Source: Alphaproteobacteria bacterium (GTDB lineage: Bacteria; Pseudomonadota; Alphaproteobacteria; SHVZ01). Taken from it: a stretch of DNA of 41,058 nt. Each line of letters starts with the position of its first letter. Positions within the stretch are counted from its first letter, which is position 1. Made by a program: the position numbers and the translations under genes. Location of the stretch: the NCBI GenBank assembly GCA_016869285.1, contig VGEN01000025.1:1-41058 (forward strand), given 5' to 3'. The notes beneath the pieces were generated by a model. It had not been told where the DNA came from. It worked only from the letters and a program-made list of their open reading frames with translations, and made no database searches. Positions 23,153 through 31,318 of the stretch are shown here, in pieces.

Positions 23153-24141
23153 GCGACGCGCCTCTGGATATCCGGCCGATCGTCGATGGCGAAGAAGGAG
23201 CCGTCGTCGCTCTATGGAAAACGTGCAACCTCGTCGTCCCCTACAACGATCCGTTCGTCGACATCGCGCGATGCCGCAGAAGCCCAGCCTCGGAGCTCTT
23301 CGTCGGCGTCAAGGCAGGTCGCATCGTCGCCACCGTGATGGTCGGCGAGGAAGGCCATCGCGGCTGGCTCTACTATGTTGCCGTCGATCCGGGCGAGCGC
23401 ATGCATCGCTACGGCCGGACCATGGTCCGTCACGCCGAGACATGGCTCCGCGGCCGCGGAGCACCCAAGGTCATTCTGATGGTGCGAGAGACCAACACCG
23501 CCGTCCGCGACGTATATGAGCGGCTGGGCTACGCCTGCGAGCCTCGCCTGGTGATGTCGAAATGGCTCGAGGGGGGCCCGGAGGTCCCGGCGCTCGTGCA
23601 GACCGTGACCTCGCTCGAGATGTTCCAGCGGCCCGGCAAGCCGCCGGCGCCGACGCCGGCGATGAAGCTGGCGCTGATGCGCCTCGACCCGCCGACAGTC
23701 GACTTCTATCGCTACCTCTTCAACACCGTCGGCGGCGCCTGGACCTGGATCAGCCGGCGCTTCCTCGACGATGCCGCGCTCGGGCGCATCATCCTCGACC
23801 CCAAGGTCGAGATCACGGTCGCCTATGTCGGCGGCGTGCCGGCAGGCTACTTCGAGCTCGACCGACGCATCGAGGGCGAATGCGAGCTTGCCTTCTTCGG
23901 CCTGGTGCCCGAGTTCATCGGCCGCGGTCTCGGCCGTTGGCTGCTCGATAAGGCGATCGAGGCCGCGTGGAGCGCACCCGATGTCGGCCGTGTCTGGGTG
24001 CATACCTGCAACCTCGACCACCCGCGCGCGCTCAGCGTCTACCAGAAGGCCGGCTTCAAGCCCTACAAGCAGTTCGAGGAGCCGATGCGCGACCCGCGTC
24101 TGGTCGGCCTTCCCTGGCCACCGCCGCCAAGAGGCTCATAG
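23149..24141 (+). CDS. Two-domain GNAT acetyltransferase (fused GNAT pair)
   Basis: A 330-residue protein from ATG 23149 (ATGA overlap with the sulfurtransferase stop). Residues 1-150 are a YpeA-like GNAT: VPYNDPFVDIARC, YYVAVDPGERMHRYGRTMVR and DVYERLGY. Residues 165-320 are a second GNAT: AYVGGVPAGYFELD, the better acetyl-CoA loop PEFIGRGLGRWLLDKAIE, and ALSVYQKAGFKPY. A short Pro-rich linker (GKPPAPTPA) joins them. The first domain's R-Y-G-R loop is weaker than the usual R-x-x-G-x-G, so the second domain is the likelier catalyst. The frame is continuous, so the fusion is encoded as such. Confidence 0.85.
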   Translation: MSDAPLDIRPIVDGEEGAVVALWKTCNLVVPYNDPFVDIARCRRSPASELFVGVKAGRIVATVMVGEEGHRGWLYYVAVDPGERMHRYGRTMVRHAETWLRGRGAPKVILMVRETNTAVRDVYERLGYACEPRLVMSKWLEGGPEVPALVQTVTSLEMFQRPGKPPAPTPAMKLALMRLDPPTVDFYRYLFNTVGGAWTWISRRFLDDAALGRIILDPKVEITVAYVGGVPAGYFELDRRIEGECELAFFGLVPEFIGRGLGRWLLDKAIEAAWSAPDVGRVWVHTCNLDHPRALSVYQKAGFKPYKQFEEPMRDPRLVGLPWPPPPRGS

Positions 24142-24147
24142 GGAAAC

Positions 24148-26025
24148 CTAGCCAGCCGCCTCCAGCGCCTCGGATGCCTTGACCCAGCGCGCCTCGGCGG
24201 CCGCGATCTTCTCGATCACGTTGTTGCGCTTGCGGCCCAGCTCGGCCGCTTTGCCGGCGCGATAGGCTTCGCCGCCGGCGAGCTCGGCTTCGATCTTCGC
24301 CCGCTCCCTCTCGAGGCGGGTGATCTCAGCCTCCGCGTCGCGCGCTTCCTTGCGCAGCGCCAGCTTCCTGTCGCGGTCGAGACGCGCGACCGGCGGCTTC
24401 GCCGGCCTCTCGACCTTGGGCTTGGCCTCGCTCTTGGCCGCGCGCTGAGCGCGACGCTCCTCCTGGCGCTGAGCGAGCACATGATTGCGATAATCGTCGA
24501 CATCGCCTTCGAAGGTGCGCACGGTGCCGCCCTCGACCAGCCAGAGCCGGTCGGCGATCAGACGCACCAGGTGCGGATCGTGGCTGACAAGCACGACGGC
24601 GCCGGGAAAGTCGCCGATTGCCTCGATCAGCGCCGTCCGTGCATCCATGTCGAGATGGTTGGTCGGCTCGTCGAGGATCAGGAGCTGCGGCGCATCGAGG
24701 CTGATCAGGCAGAAGACCAGCCGAGCCTTCTCGCCGCCGGAGAGGTTCGAGGCAATCGTATTGACCTGGTCCTCGCCGAAGCCGAAGCGGCCGAGGCGCG
24801 AGCGCCACTGGGTCGCCGTCTCCTTCGGCCGGCGCTCGGCAATGTGCTCCAGCGGCGTCCGCTTCGGATCGAGCAGGTCGAGCTGATGCTGGGCAAAGAA
24901 GCCGACGCTCAAGCGCGCCGCCCGATAGACCTCGCCGTCCATGACCGGGAGCTGGTTCGAGAACAGCTTGGCCAAGGTCGACTTGCCGTTGCCGTTCGAG
25001 CCGAGCAACGCGACGCGGTCGTCGGGATCGAGCGCCAGGTCGAGGTTGCGCAGCACGACCTTGTCGCCATAGCCGACCGACGCGCGATCGAGGCGGAGCA
25101 GCGGCGGCGCCATCTCCGGCGGGTCGGGGAAGGTAAAGGTCGGGGCGCGCGCATCGACGCTGACCTCGATCGTCGCCAGCTTGGCGATGGCCTTGAGGCG
25201 CGACTGCGCCTGCCGGGCCTTGGACGCCTTGGCGCGGAAGCGGTCGACGAAGGACTGCATGTGCTTGCGCTTTGCGTCGATCTTCGCCGCCTCGGCCGTC
25301 AGCCGCCGGCGCTCCTCGGCCAGCGCCTCGGCGAATCTGTCGTAGTTGCCGTAGAAGAGCCGGAGCTTGAGCTGGTCGAGATGCAGGATGTGCTCGACCG
25401 ATTCGTTCAAGAGCTCGCGGTCGTGGCTGACCAGCAGCAGCGTCCCAGGATAGGAGGCGAGGAAGCCCTGAAGCCAGATCGTCGCCTCGAGGTCGAGATG
25501 GTTGGTCGGCTCGTCGAGCAGCAGCAGGTCCGGCTGGCGGAAGAGCTGGGCTGCCAGCGCCACGCGCATGCGCCAGCCGCCGGAGAAGGTCCGGAGCGGG
25601 CGTTGCTGCGCCTCGTGGTCGAAACCGAGGCCGGCGAGGATACGGGCGGCCCGCGCCGGCGCCGCATGCGCCTCGATCTCGACCAGGCGAAGCTCGATCT
25701 CGCCGGCCCGGATCAGGTCGGGCGAGGCCTCGCGCTCGGCGAGAAGCGCCTCGCGCTCGGCGTCGGCCGAGAGCACATGTCCGATCGGCGTCTCCTCGCC
25801 GTCCGGCGCTTCCTGGGCGACGGTGCCGACGGTCGCCCGCTGCGGCATACGGATGATGCCGTCATCAGGCTGCGCCTCGCCCAGGATGATCCGAAGCAGG
25901 GTCGACTTGCCGGTGCCGTTGCGGCCGACCAGCCCCACCCGGTGGCCGGTCGAGATGGCCGCCGAGGCATGGTCGAAGAGCAGGCGTCCTTGAATCCGGT
26001 AAACAAGATTGTTGATGTGGAGCAT
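24148..26025 (-). CDS. ABC-F family ATP-binding protein (Uup/YheS-like)
   Basis: A 625-residue soluble protein with two ATPase domains and no membrane part. Start MLHINNLVYRIQGRLLFDHA at ATG 26025. Domain 1: GRNGTGKST, signature FSGGWRMRVALA, LLLLDEPTNHLD. The linker with RFRAKASKARQAQSRLKAIA is the P-site tRNA interaction motif region. Domain 2: GSNGNGKST, signature LSGGEKARLVF, LLILDEPTNHLD. A C-terminal coiled coil rich in Lys/Arg/Glu (about 525-625) follows. ABC-F proteins act on ribosomes during translation or antibiotic protection. The open frame extends 158 codons upstream of 26025 but is antisense to the next gene. Confidence 0.93.
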   Translation of the reverse strand: MLHINNLVYRIQGRLLFDHASAAISTGHRVGLVGRNGTGKSTLLRIILGEAQPDDGIIRMPQRATVGTVAQEAPDGEETPIGHVLSADAEREALLAEREASPDLIRAGEIELRLVEIEAHAAPARAARILAGLGFDHEAQQRPLRTFSGGWRMRVALAAQLFRQPDLLLLDEPTNHLDLEATIWLQGFLASYPGTLLLVSHDRELLNESVEHILHLDQLKLRLFYGNYDRFAEALAEERRRLTAEAAKIDAKRKHMQSFVDRFRAKASKARQAQSRLKAIAKLATIEVSVDARAPTFTFPDPPEMAPPLLRLDRASVGYGDKVVLRNLDLALDPDDRVALLGSNGNGKSTLAKLFSNQLPVMDGEVYRAARLSVGFFAQHQLDLLDPKRTPLEHIAERRPKETATQWRSRLGRFGFGEDQVNTIASNLSGGEKARLVFCLISLDAPQLLILDEPTNHLDMDARTALIEAIGDFPGAVVLVSHDPHLVRLIADRLWLVEGGTVRTFEGDVDDYRNHVLAQRQEERRAQRAAKSEAKPKVERPAKPPVARLDRDRKLALRKEARDAEAEITRLERERAKIEAELAGGEAYRAGKAAELGRKRNNVIEKIAAAEARWVKASEALEAAG

Positions 26026-26055
26026 GATCGGCGCCCCTAATACACTCCCTTCTCC

Positions 26056-26568
26056 ATGGCCGCAAAGACCTACCAGAAAGCCGAAGTCGAAAAGCTGCTC
26101 AACGCCCTCGAGGTGCACGCCGGCGAGATCAACGCCGTCGCCGACGAAGCACAGAGGAGGGCGGAGAAGAACAGCTTTAAGGCCTATCAGGCGTTCCGCA
26201 ACAAGGCGGGCGAGTTCGAGACCTTCTCGATCCTGATCGAGGGGCGCCTCGATCACCTGGAGGGCGGCGCCGATCGCAAGCTGCAGGGACACTTCGACGA
26301 TCTGACGGCTCTTACCTACAAGCTCCTGATCAAGACCAGCATCCAGTTCCTCTGGGTCCTGGTACAACATACCGAGCTGCCATTGGGCACCCGTGAGATC
26401 TTCGTGCAGGAGCTCCGGACGCTCTACGAAACCAAGAAGAAGCTCGGCGAGGAGCGCTATCGGAGCCGCCTCGACGAAGAGGCGAGGCGCAAGATCCACG
26501 TCGCCGAGGAGATCCTGACCGAGATCATCGACAAGGCACCAAGCCTGCTGCAGTTCGGCACCAAGTGA
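26056..26568 (+). CDS. Conserved hypothetical helical protein
   Basis: A 170-residue protein starting MAAKTYQKAEVEKLLNALEV. It looks all-helical and charged, with a possible coiled coil over 1-75 (AGEINAVADEAQRRAEKNSF) and one hydrophobic stretch (ALTYKLLIKTSIQFLWVLVQ, about 85-105) that could be an amphipathic or buried helix. I do not recognise a family. It is divergent from the ABC-F gene (30 bases between starts) and overlaps the EamA transporter start by GTGA, so it is the first gene of a three-gene unit with that transporter and the SCP2 protein. Confidence 0.75.
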   Translation: MAAKTYQKAEVEKLLNALEVHAGEINAVADEAQRRAEKNSFKAYQAFRNKAGEFETFSILIEGRLDHLEGGADRKLQGHFDDLTALTYKLLIKTSIQFLWVLVQHTELPLGTREIFVQELRTLYETKKKLGEERYRSRLDEEARRKIHVAEEILTEIIDKAPSLLQFGTK

Positions 26569-27485
26569 CCTCCCCGCGCGCCAAGGGCGTTTACCTCACG
26601 CTCGCCGCCGCTCTGGGCCTGAGCCTCGGCGGCGTGCTGGTCCGTCATGCCGAGGCATCGGCCTGGGAGATCGTGTTCTGGCGTTCGATCACGATGAGCC
26701 TCGTGCTGATCGCCTTTCTCGGCGTCCAGCATGGCCGGCGCATGATCGCCGAGATCGTGCGGACCGGCTGGGCCGGCGTGCTCTGCGGCCTCTTTCTCGC
26801 CGGAACCTTCTTCGGCTTCGTGCTCGCCGTGCAATCGACGACGGTCGCCAACACAGTTGTCATCATGTCGACGACGCCGTTCTTTGCCGCCGTCTTCGGG
26901 CGAGTCGTGCTTGGCGAGGCCGTCGGCGCGCGGACCTGGGCCGCGCTCGCCGTGGCCGCGGTTGGCATCACCATCATGTGCTGGGATTCCCTGGACACCG
27001 CGACAGGGCTGATCGGCAATCTCTACGCTCTCGGGCTCGCTCTCTGCTATGCGGCGCACCTGGTCACGATCCGTGCCGTCGGCGGCAAGGTCGACATGGT
27101 GCCCTCGGTGCTGATCGCCGGCGGCACCGCCATCATCGTGGCGCTGCCATTCGCCTGGCCGCTCGACACCGACAGCCGCTCGATAGCGGTCTCAGTCATC
27201 ATGGGAACGGTGCAGGTCGGTCTGCCTCTGATCTTCGTCACCATGGCAGCCCGCTATCTCGCCGCCGCCGAAGTGGCATTGCTCGCCATGCTCGAAGTAA
27301 TCCTGGGGCCGCTCTGGGTCTGGATCATCCTCGGCGAGCACCCGACAGCACTCGCGCTCGTTGGCGGCGCCCTGGTCGTCGGCGCACTGCTCGGCAACAC
27401 GCTCGCGGCCTTCGGCTTGCGCCCGAGCGTGGCGGCGCGCACAGTGCTGGAAAGAGGAGGCGCCTCATTAGCCTGGAGTCGGTGA
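26565..27485 (+). CDS. EamA/DMT family transporter
   Basis: A 306-residue inner-membrane protein with ten hydrophobic helices in two EamA halves. Conserved elements are SLGGVLVRHAEASAWEIVFWRS, STTPFFAAVFGRVVLGE (the end of the first half) and AARYLAAAEVALLAMLEVIL followed by PLWVWIILGEHP (end of the second half). Substrate unknown; relatives export amino acids and other metabolites. The start is GTG 26565, overlapping the upstream stop (GTGA); no better start exists. The 3' end carries a GAGGAGG ribosome site (27454-27460) for the next gene. Confidence 0.9.
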   Translation: MTSPRAKGVYLTLAAALGLSLGGVLVRHAEASAWEIVFWRSITMSLVLIAFLGVQHGRRMIAEIVRTGWAGVLCGLFLAGTFFGFVLAVQSTTVANTVVIMSTTPFFAAVFGRVVLGEAVGARTWAALAVAAVGITIMCWDSLDTATGLIGNLYALGLALCYAAHLVTIRAVGGKVDMVPSVLIAGGTAIIVALPFAWPLDTDSRSIAVSVIMGTVQVGLPLIFVTMAARYLAAAEVALLAMLEVILGPLWVWIILGEHPTALALVGGALVVGALLGNTLAAFGLRPSVAARTVLERGGASLAWSR

Positions 27486-27769
27486 CCGAAGATCTGCGCC
27501 AACGCGCCGGCCGCGCCGCAGGCCTCGGCTACAAGGTCAAGTTCGACGTCGGCGACGGCGCCTTCGTCCATTGGGACGGAACCGGAGCGACGCCGGTCAT
27601 CTCCAACGACGACAGCGACGCCGACACCACGATCGCGATCACGCTCGACAATCTCGAGAAGCTGCTCTCGGGCGATCTCGATCCGACCTTCGCCTACGCC
27701 ACCGGCAAGATCAAGGTCGAGGGCTCGGTCGGCGTCGCCCTAAAGATGGCATCGCTGCTCGGCGACTGA
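27482..27769 (+). CDS. SCP2 sterol-binding domain protein
   Basis: A 95-residue single-domain protein ending in the SCP2 pattern: TTIAITLDNLEKLLSGDLDP, then FAYATGKIKVEGSVGVALKM. SCP2 domains bind lipids or fatty acyl groups. The start is unclear. GTG 27482 overlaps the transporter stop (GTGA). However, the perfect ribosome site GAGGAGG at 27454-27460 is spaced for codon 27467, an ATT, which would give I/M-SLESVTEDL as in homologues that begin M-S-L-E. The 3' 59 bases overlap the end of the glycosyltransferase gene on the opposite strand. Confidence 0.85.
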   Translation: MTEDLRQRAGRAAGLGYKVKFDVGDGAFVHWDGTGATPVISNDDSDADTTIAITLDNLEKLLSGDLDPTFAYATGKIKVEGSVGVALKMASLLGD

Positions 27770-29741
27770 TCCGGCTCCCGACAAGATCCTCGAAGGCGCG
27801 GACGGACTCGGTCGTGCCCCACAGCCGAGGCGACCGTTCGGCAACGCGCGCCTTGGCCTCGCTCCGGTAACCTGCTTCGGTCCCAAGCCTCACCGCCCTT
27901 GTCACAAAGTCGTCGAGCGAGGTCGCGATCAGATCGTCGAGCCCCATGCGGCGATAGAAGCCGTAGGTCAGGCGACCGCGCAGATAGCGAGATGGCAACG
28001 TCACCACCGGCTGGCCGACAGCGAAGGCCTCCAGGCTCGTCTTGCCCCCCGAGAAGCCCGGCGTGTCGAGCACGACGTCCGCCAGCGCCTGGGCGCGGAT
28101 GAAGTCGGCGCCGGAGAGTCGCGGCAGGAACCGCATCCGCTCGGAGACGCCGGGGAGCTGCCGCTCCAACCGCTCGACGATGCGGCGGCACCAGGGGCGA
28201 CGATGGCCTTCGACGAGATGCAGGACCGCATCCTTGTCGCGGCGGAGAATCTCCGCGAGCGCCGCGTCGAACCGAGGGTGCAGCTTGAACAGGCTCTGGG
28301 CGCAGAAATAGACGTGGCCATCGCCGCTCATGCCGAGCCTTGTACGGTCGACAGTGCCGATCTCGACCGCCTCCGGCTGCCAGTCCAGAAGCAGGAACGG
28401 CAGTCGCCTGAGGACCTCGGTGTAGTCCGCCTCTGCGTCTTCGCGATCGAAAGTCTCGGCCGAGACGAACAGGTCGATGACATCGAGGCCGGTCGTGACC
28501 GGATGGCCCCAGGCGACCATCTGCAGCGGCGCCAGGCGCGCATGGGCCAGGTAGTAGGTGAACGGGTCCATGCCGATGTCGGTGTAGAGCAGCGCATCGA
28601 GCCGGGCGGCGGCAAGATCCTGCTGCGCCCGCGCGAGATCTTCGGGTAGCGTGACGACCTCGTCCGCGCTCGCGGCAATCGTGTCGCCTACCCTGTCCGT
28701 GGCGGCACCGGCCCGGACCAGGACGACGCGAAAGCGGCGGCGGTCGATGCCGGCGATCACACGTTTGAACAGATGGCCGATCGTGTGATCGCGGAAATAG
28801 GCTGAGATGAAGCCGAGGCGCGGCCGTCCGTCATGCCCACGGAGGTCCGAGCGAGCCAGGGCGGGCGTCGCATGCTTCCAGAGCCGCGCAACCGCCTCTT
28901 GCAGCGGCCTATCGTCTTCGTCGTGATAGGCGAGGTGAAAATTCGTCCAGTGCCCGTCGGTGAGCGGGTCGTCGACACGTAGCGGCGTCTTCGCCAGCGC
29001 CTGGACCCGATCCAGGAAGCGTCGGCGCCATCGGTCGATTTCCTCGGCGCTCTCCGGAATCGGCGGCAGCAGCGTCGCCTCGCGCAACCTCCAGGCGTCG
29101 CGCCGATCGAGCGCGAGGGCCGCGCGGAAGAACAGCGCCGCGCCGCCGATGTCGCCGGACAAATGCAGGGCGTTGGCGAGGTTATAGAGGGCGACCGGGT
29201 CGCCCGGAGCGAGGGCGGCCGCTTGCATAAGCAGGAGAAGCGAGTCCTCGAGCCTCGGCCCGTCCCGCCAGAGGTTGGCGAGGTTGACCAGCGCGCCGCC
29301 GTGCCGCGGATCGCGCGCGAGGACCCGGCGATAGCGCGCCTCCGCTTCGTCGCCGCGATTGCCGAGCGCAAACTGCGCCGGCGCGAGGCTGGGGTCGAGG
29401 GCGATGGCGCAGCGAAAGCGCGCCGAGGCGTTGCCGAACGCGAGGCTCGCCTCGACGATACCGAGATCGGTCAAGGTGTCGGCACGGGCCTCATGGGCGA
29501 GCGCGGCGATCAGGATCGTCCGCGCGCGCGCGCCGGCGCCGGCGTTGAAGACGGCCTGAGCGAAGGTCCGAGCGACTTCCGATGAGGCACCGGCAACCGC
29601 ATGCGCCCGCGCGAGCAGCACCATCGCTTCGTCCATGGCGACCAGCTTGGCAAGCGCAAGGTAGGCGGGCGCCGAAGCCGGCGCTCGCACGATCGCGTGC
29701 CGCCAGGCGCGGTGAACGAGACCCGCACGACCGTCGCTCAC
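27711..29741 (-). CDS. TPR-containing glycosyltransferase, GT41 (SPINDLY/OGT-like)
   Basis: A 676-residue protein from GTG 29741, which overlaps the amidohydrolase stop (GTGA). The N-terminal half is TPR-like: repeats around ALVNLANLWRDGPRLEDSL and ALYNLANALHLSGDIGGAAL. The C-terminal half has GT41 blocks: RLGFISAYFRDHTIGHLFK, DALLYTDIGMDPFTYYLA, APLQMVAWGHPVTTGL, then GHVYFCAQSLFKLHP, LPRLSGADF and DTPGFSGGKTSLEAFAVGQP (nucleotide-sugar site). GT41 enzymes transfer GlcNAc or other sugars to proteins; in bacteria some glycosylate flagellin or adhesins. A flagellar cluster lies 19 kb away, but a link is only speculation. The C-terminus reads into the antisense of SCP2. Confidence 0.9.
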   Translation of the reverse strand: MSDGRAGLVHRAWRHAIVRAPASAPAYLALAKLVAMDEAMVLLARAHAVAGASSEVARTFAQAVFNAGAGARARTILIAALAHEARADTLTDLGIVEASLAFGNASARFRCAIALDPSLAPAQFALGNRGDEAEARYRRVLARDPRHGGALVNLANLWRDGPRLEDSLLLLMQAAALAPGDPVALYNLANALHLSGDIGGAALFFRAALALDRRDAWRLREATLLPPIPESAEEIDRWRRRFLDRVQALAKTPLRVDDPLTDGHWTNFHLAYHDEDDRPLQEAVARLWKHATPALARSDLRGHDGRPRLGFISAYFRDHTIGHLFKRVIAGIDRRRFRVVLVRAGAATDRVGDTIAASADEVVTLPEDLARAQQDLAAARLDALLYTDIGMDPFTYYLAHARLAPLQMVAWGHPVTTGLDVIDLFVSAETFDREDAEADYTEVLRRLPFLLLDWQPEAVEIGTVDRTRLGMSGDGHVYFCAQSLFKLHPRFDAALAEILRRDKDAVLHLVEGHRRPWCRRIVERLERQLPGVSERMRFLPRLSGADFIRAQALADVVLDTPGFSGGKTSLEAFAVGQPVVTLPSRYLRGRLTYGFYRRMGLDDLIATSLDDFVTRAVRLGTEAGYRSEAKARVAERSPRLWGTTESVRAFEDLVGSRISRRAAMPSLGRRRPSPRP

Positions 29742-30613
29742 GACGACCGAAACCCGAACAGTCGAGCGGGATTGTCGACCAGGATTCGCTTCCGCGCTGC
29801 CGCACCCGGAACTGCTTCGGCGAGCCAGTCGATGAGGTCGCCGTCGTCGGGCATCGGCACGGCCTGGGGGTGCGGGAAATTGGAGCCCCAGAGGCATCGT
29901 TCCGGCGCCGCCGCGGCGAAACGTCGGGCAAGCGCGGCCGCTCTCGGGAAGCGGGGGCCGCCGGGCTCGCCAACGTAAGGCCCGGAGAGCTTCGCCCAGC
30001 CGCGACCGCCGTCGAGCAGACGCAGAACCGCCGCGATCCCCGGGTGGTTCTCGCCATGCTCCGGGCGGATCAGCGCGAGGTGATCGATCGCGATATCGAG
30101 GGGAAGCGCCAGGAATTGCCCGACGACTTCGGCCAAGGTCTCAGGCTTGGCCTGAACCTCGAGATGCCAGCCGCGATCGGAAAGTCGCGGTGCGAGCACG
30201 GGCAGATCCTCGAGCCTGAGCGCGCCCGGCAGCACGAGATTGATCCGGACGGCGCGGAAGCCGAGGCGATGCAGCCGGTCGAGCTCGGAATCGGCGATAT
30301 CCGGCCTGATCAACGCGACGCCACGGAAACGGTCGGGATGCGCCGCCAGCGCGTCCTCGGTCGCCCGCAGATCCTCGGCATAGACATTTGAGGCGACCAG
30401 CACGGCGCGGCTGATGCCGATCGTCTCATGCATCCGGATCAGCCGCGCCGGATCGATGCCGGGCGCCGGCGTATAGGCCCGGTCCGGGCTGAAGGGAATG
30501 CGGTCGGATGGCGCGAACACATGAACATGGCAGTCGGTTGCACCCGGCGGAACCGCGTGCGCCGGCCGGCGCGGCATGTCGAGAGGCGGCAGGACCGAAG
30601 CGGGAACCGTCAT
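29738..30613 (-). CDS. Amidohydrolase family protein (amidohydrolase 2/LigI-like)
   Basis: A 291-residue TIM-barrel hydrolase from ATG 30613. The metal/active-site HxH is in TDCHVHVF near the N-terminus. Later blocks are GFRAVRINLVL, LEVQAKPETLAEVV, IDHLALI, WAKLSGPYV, then LWGSNFPHPQ with the catalytic region, and the ending RILVDNPARLFGF. This pattern is that of the amidohydrolase 2 group that includes 2-pyrone-4,6-dicarboxylate lactonase; the exact substrate is not predictable. Longer open sequence upstream of 30613 is antisense to the LysE-type gene. It is cotranslated with the glycosyltransferase. Confidence 0.9.
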   Translation of the reverse strand: MTVPASVLPPLDMPRRPAHAVPPGATDCHVHVFAPSDRIPFSPDRAYTPAPGIDPARLIRMHETIGISRAVLVASNVYAEDLRATEDALAAHPDRFRGVALIRPDIADSELDRLHRLGFRAVRINLVLPGALRLEDLPVLAPRLSDRGWHLEVQAKPETLAEVVGQFLALPLDIAIDHLALIRPEHGENHPGIAAVLRLLDGGRGWAKLSGPYVGEPGGPRFPRAAALARRFAAAAPERCLWGSNFPHPQAVPMPDDGDLIDWLAEAVPGAAARKRILVDNPARLFGFRSS

Positions 30614-30691
30614 CGCGCCGACTTTACCAGAGTCCCGCAGGCGCGAGAGGCGGTCGACGAGGCGCGTCACAGCCGGTATGTCTGCCCGCGC

Positions 30692-31312
30692 ATGACCGAC
30701 GCGGCTCTCCTCTTCCTCAAAGGCCTGCTTCTCGGCCTCTCGATCGCCGCCCCGGTCGGGCCGATCGGGGTCCTCTGCATCCGCCGCGCGCTCGAAGCCG
30801 GGTTCTGGCCCGGCGTCGCCGGCGGGCTCGGCACCGCGGTCGCCGACGCGGTCTACGCCGCGATTGCCGCTTTCGGCCTCACGGCCGTCTCGAGCCTGCT
30901 GGTCCAGGCGCAAGGCGTCCTTTCCGTCGTTGGAGGCATCGCGCTGATCTGGCTCGGCTGGGTCGCGATAGCAGGTAAGCCGCCTGAGACTGCGGCCGAC
31001 GCGCCGATGACGCGGTCTCTGTGGCCGACCTTCGTCAGCACTTTCCTCCTCACCATGGCCAATCCGGCGACGATCCTGACCTTCGCCGCGATCTTCGCCG
31101 GACTCGGCCTTGCCACCGCCGATACCTCAGCGGGCGCCGCGATCCTGGTGACCGGCGTGCTATTGGGCTCGCTCCTCTGGTGGGCGATCCTTTCCGGCGC
31201 GGTCTGCACGCTGAGACAGCGGATCTCGCCGACGGTCATCCTCTGGATCAACCGCGCCTCGGGTCTCCTGCTCGCCGGCTTCGGCGCAGCGCTCCTGGTC
31301 GGGCTATTGTGA
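30692..31312 (+). CDS. LysE/RhtB family amino-acid exporter
   Basis: A 206-residue inner-membrane protein with six hydrophobic segments. The LysE signature is at the N-terminus: LGLSIAAPVGPIGVLCIRRA, followed by GLGTAVADAVYAAIA. FLLTMANPATILTFAAIFAG is the second-half repeat motif (N-P-A/K). Relatives export lysine, threonine or homoserine. ATG 30692 was chosen because it places the first helix properly; sequence further up is antisense to the amidohydrolase gene. It starts a plus-strand run of four genes. Confidence 0.92.
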   Translation: MTDAALLFLKGLLLGLSIAAPVGPIGVLCIRRALEAGFWPGVAGGLGTAVADAVYAAIAAFGLTAVSSLLVQAQGVLSVVGGIALIWLGWVAIAGKPPETAADAPMTRSLWPTFVSTFLLTMANPATILTFAAIFAGLGLATADTSAGAAILVTGVLLGSLLWWAILSGAVCTLRQRISPTVILWINRASGLLLAGFGAALLVGLL

Positions 31313-31318
31313 CCCCGA

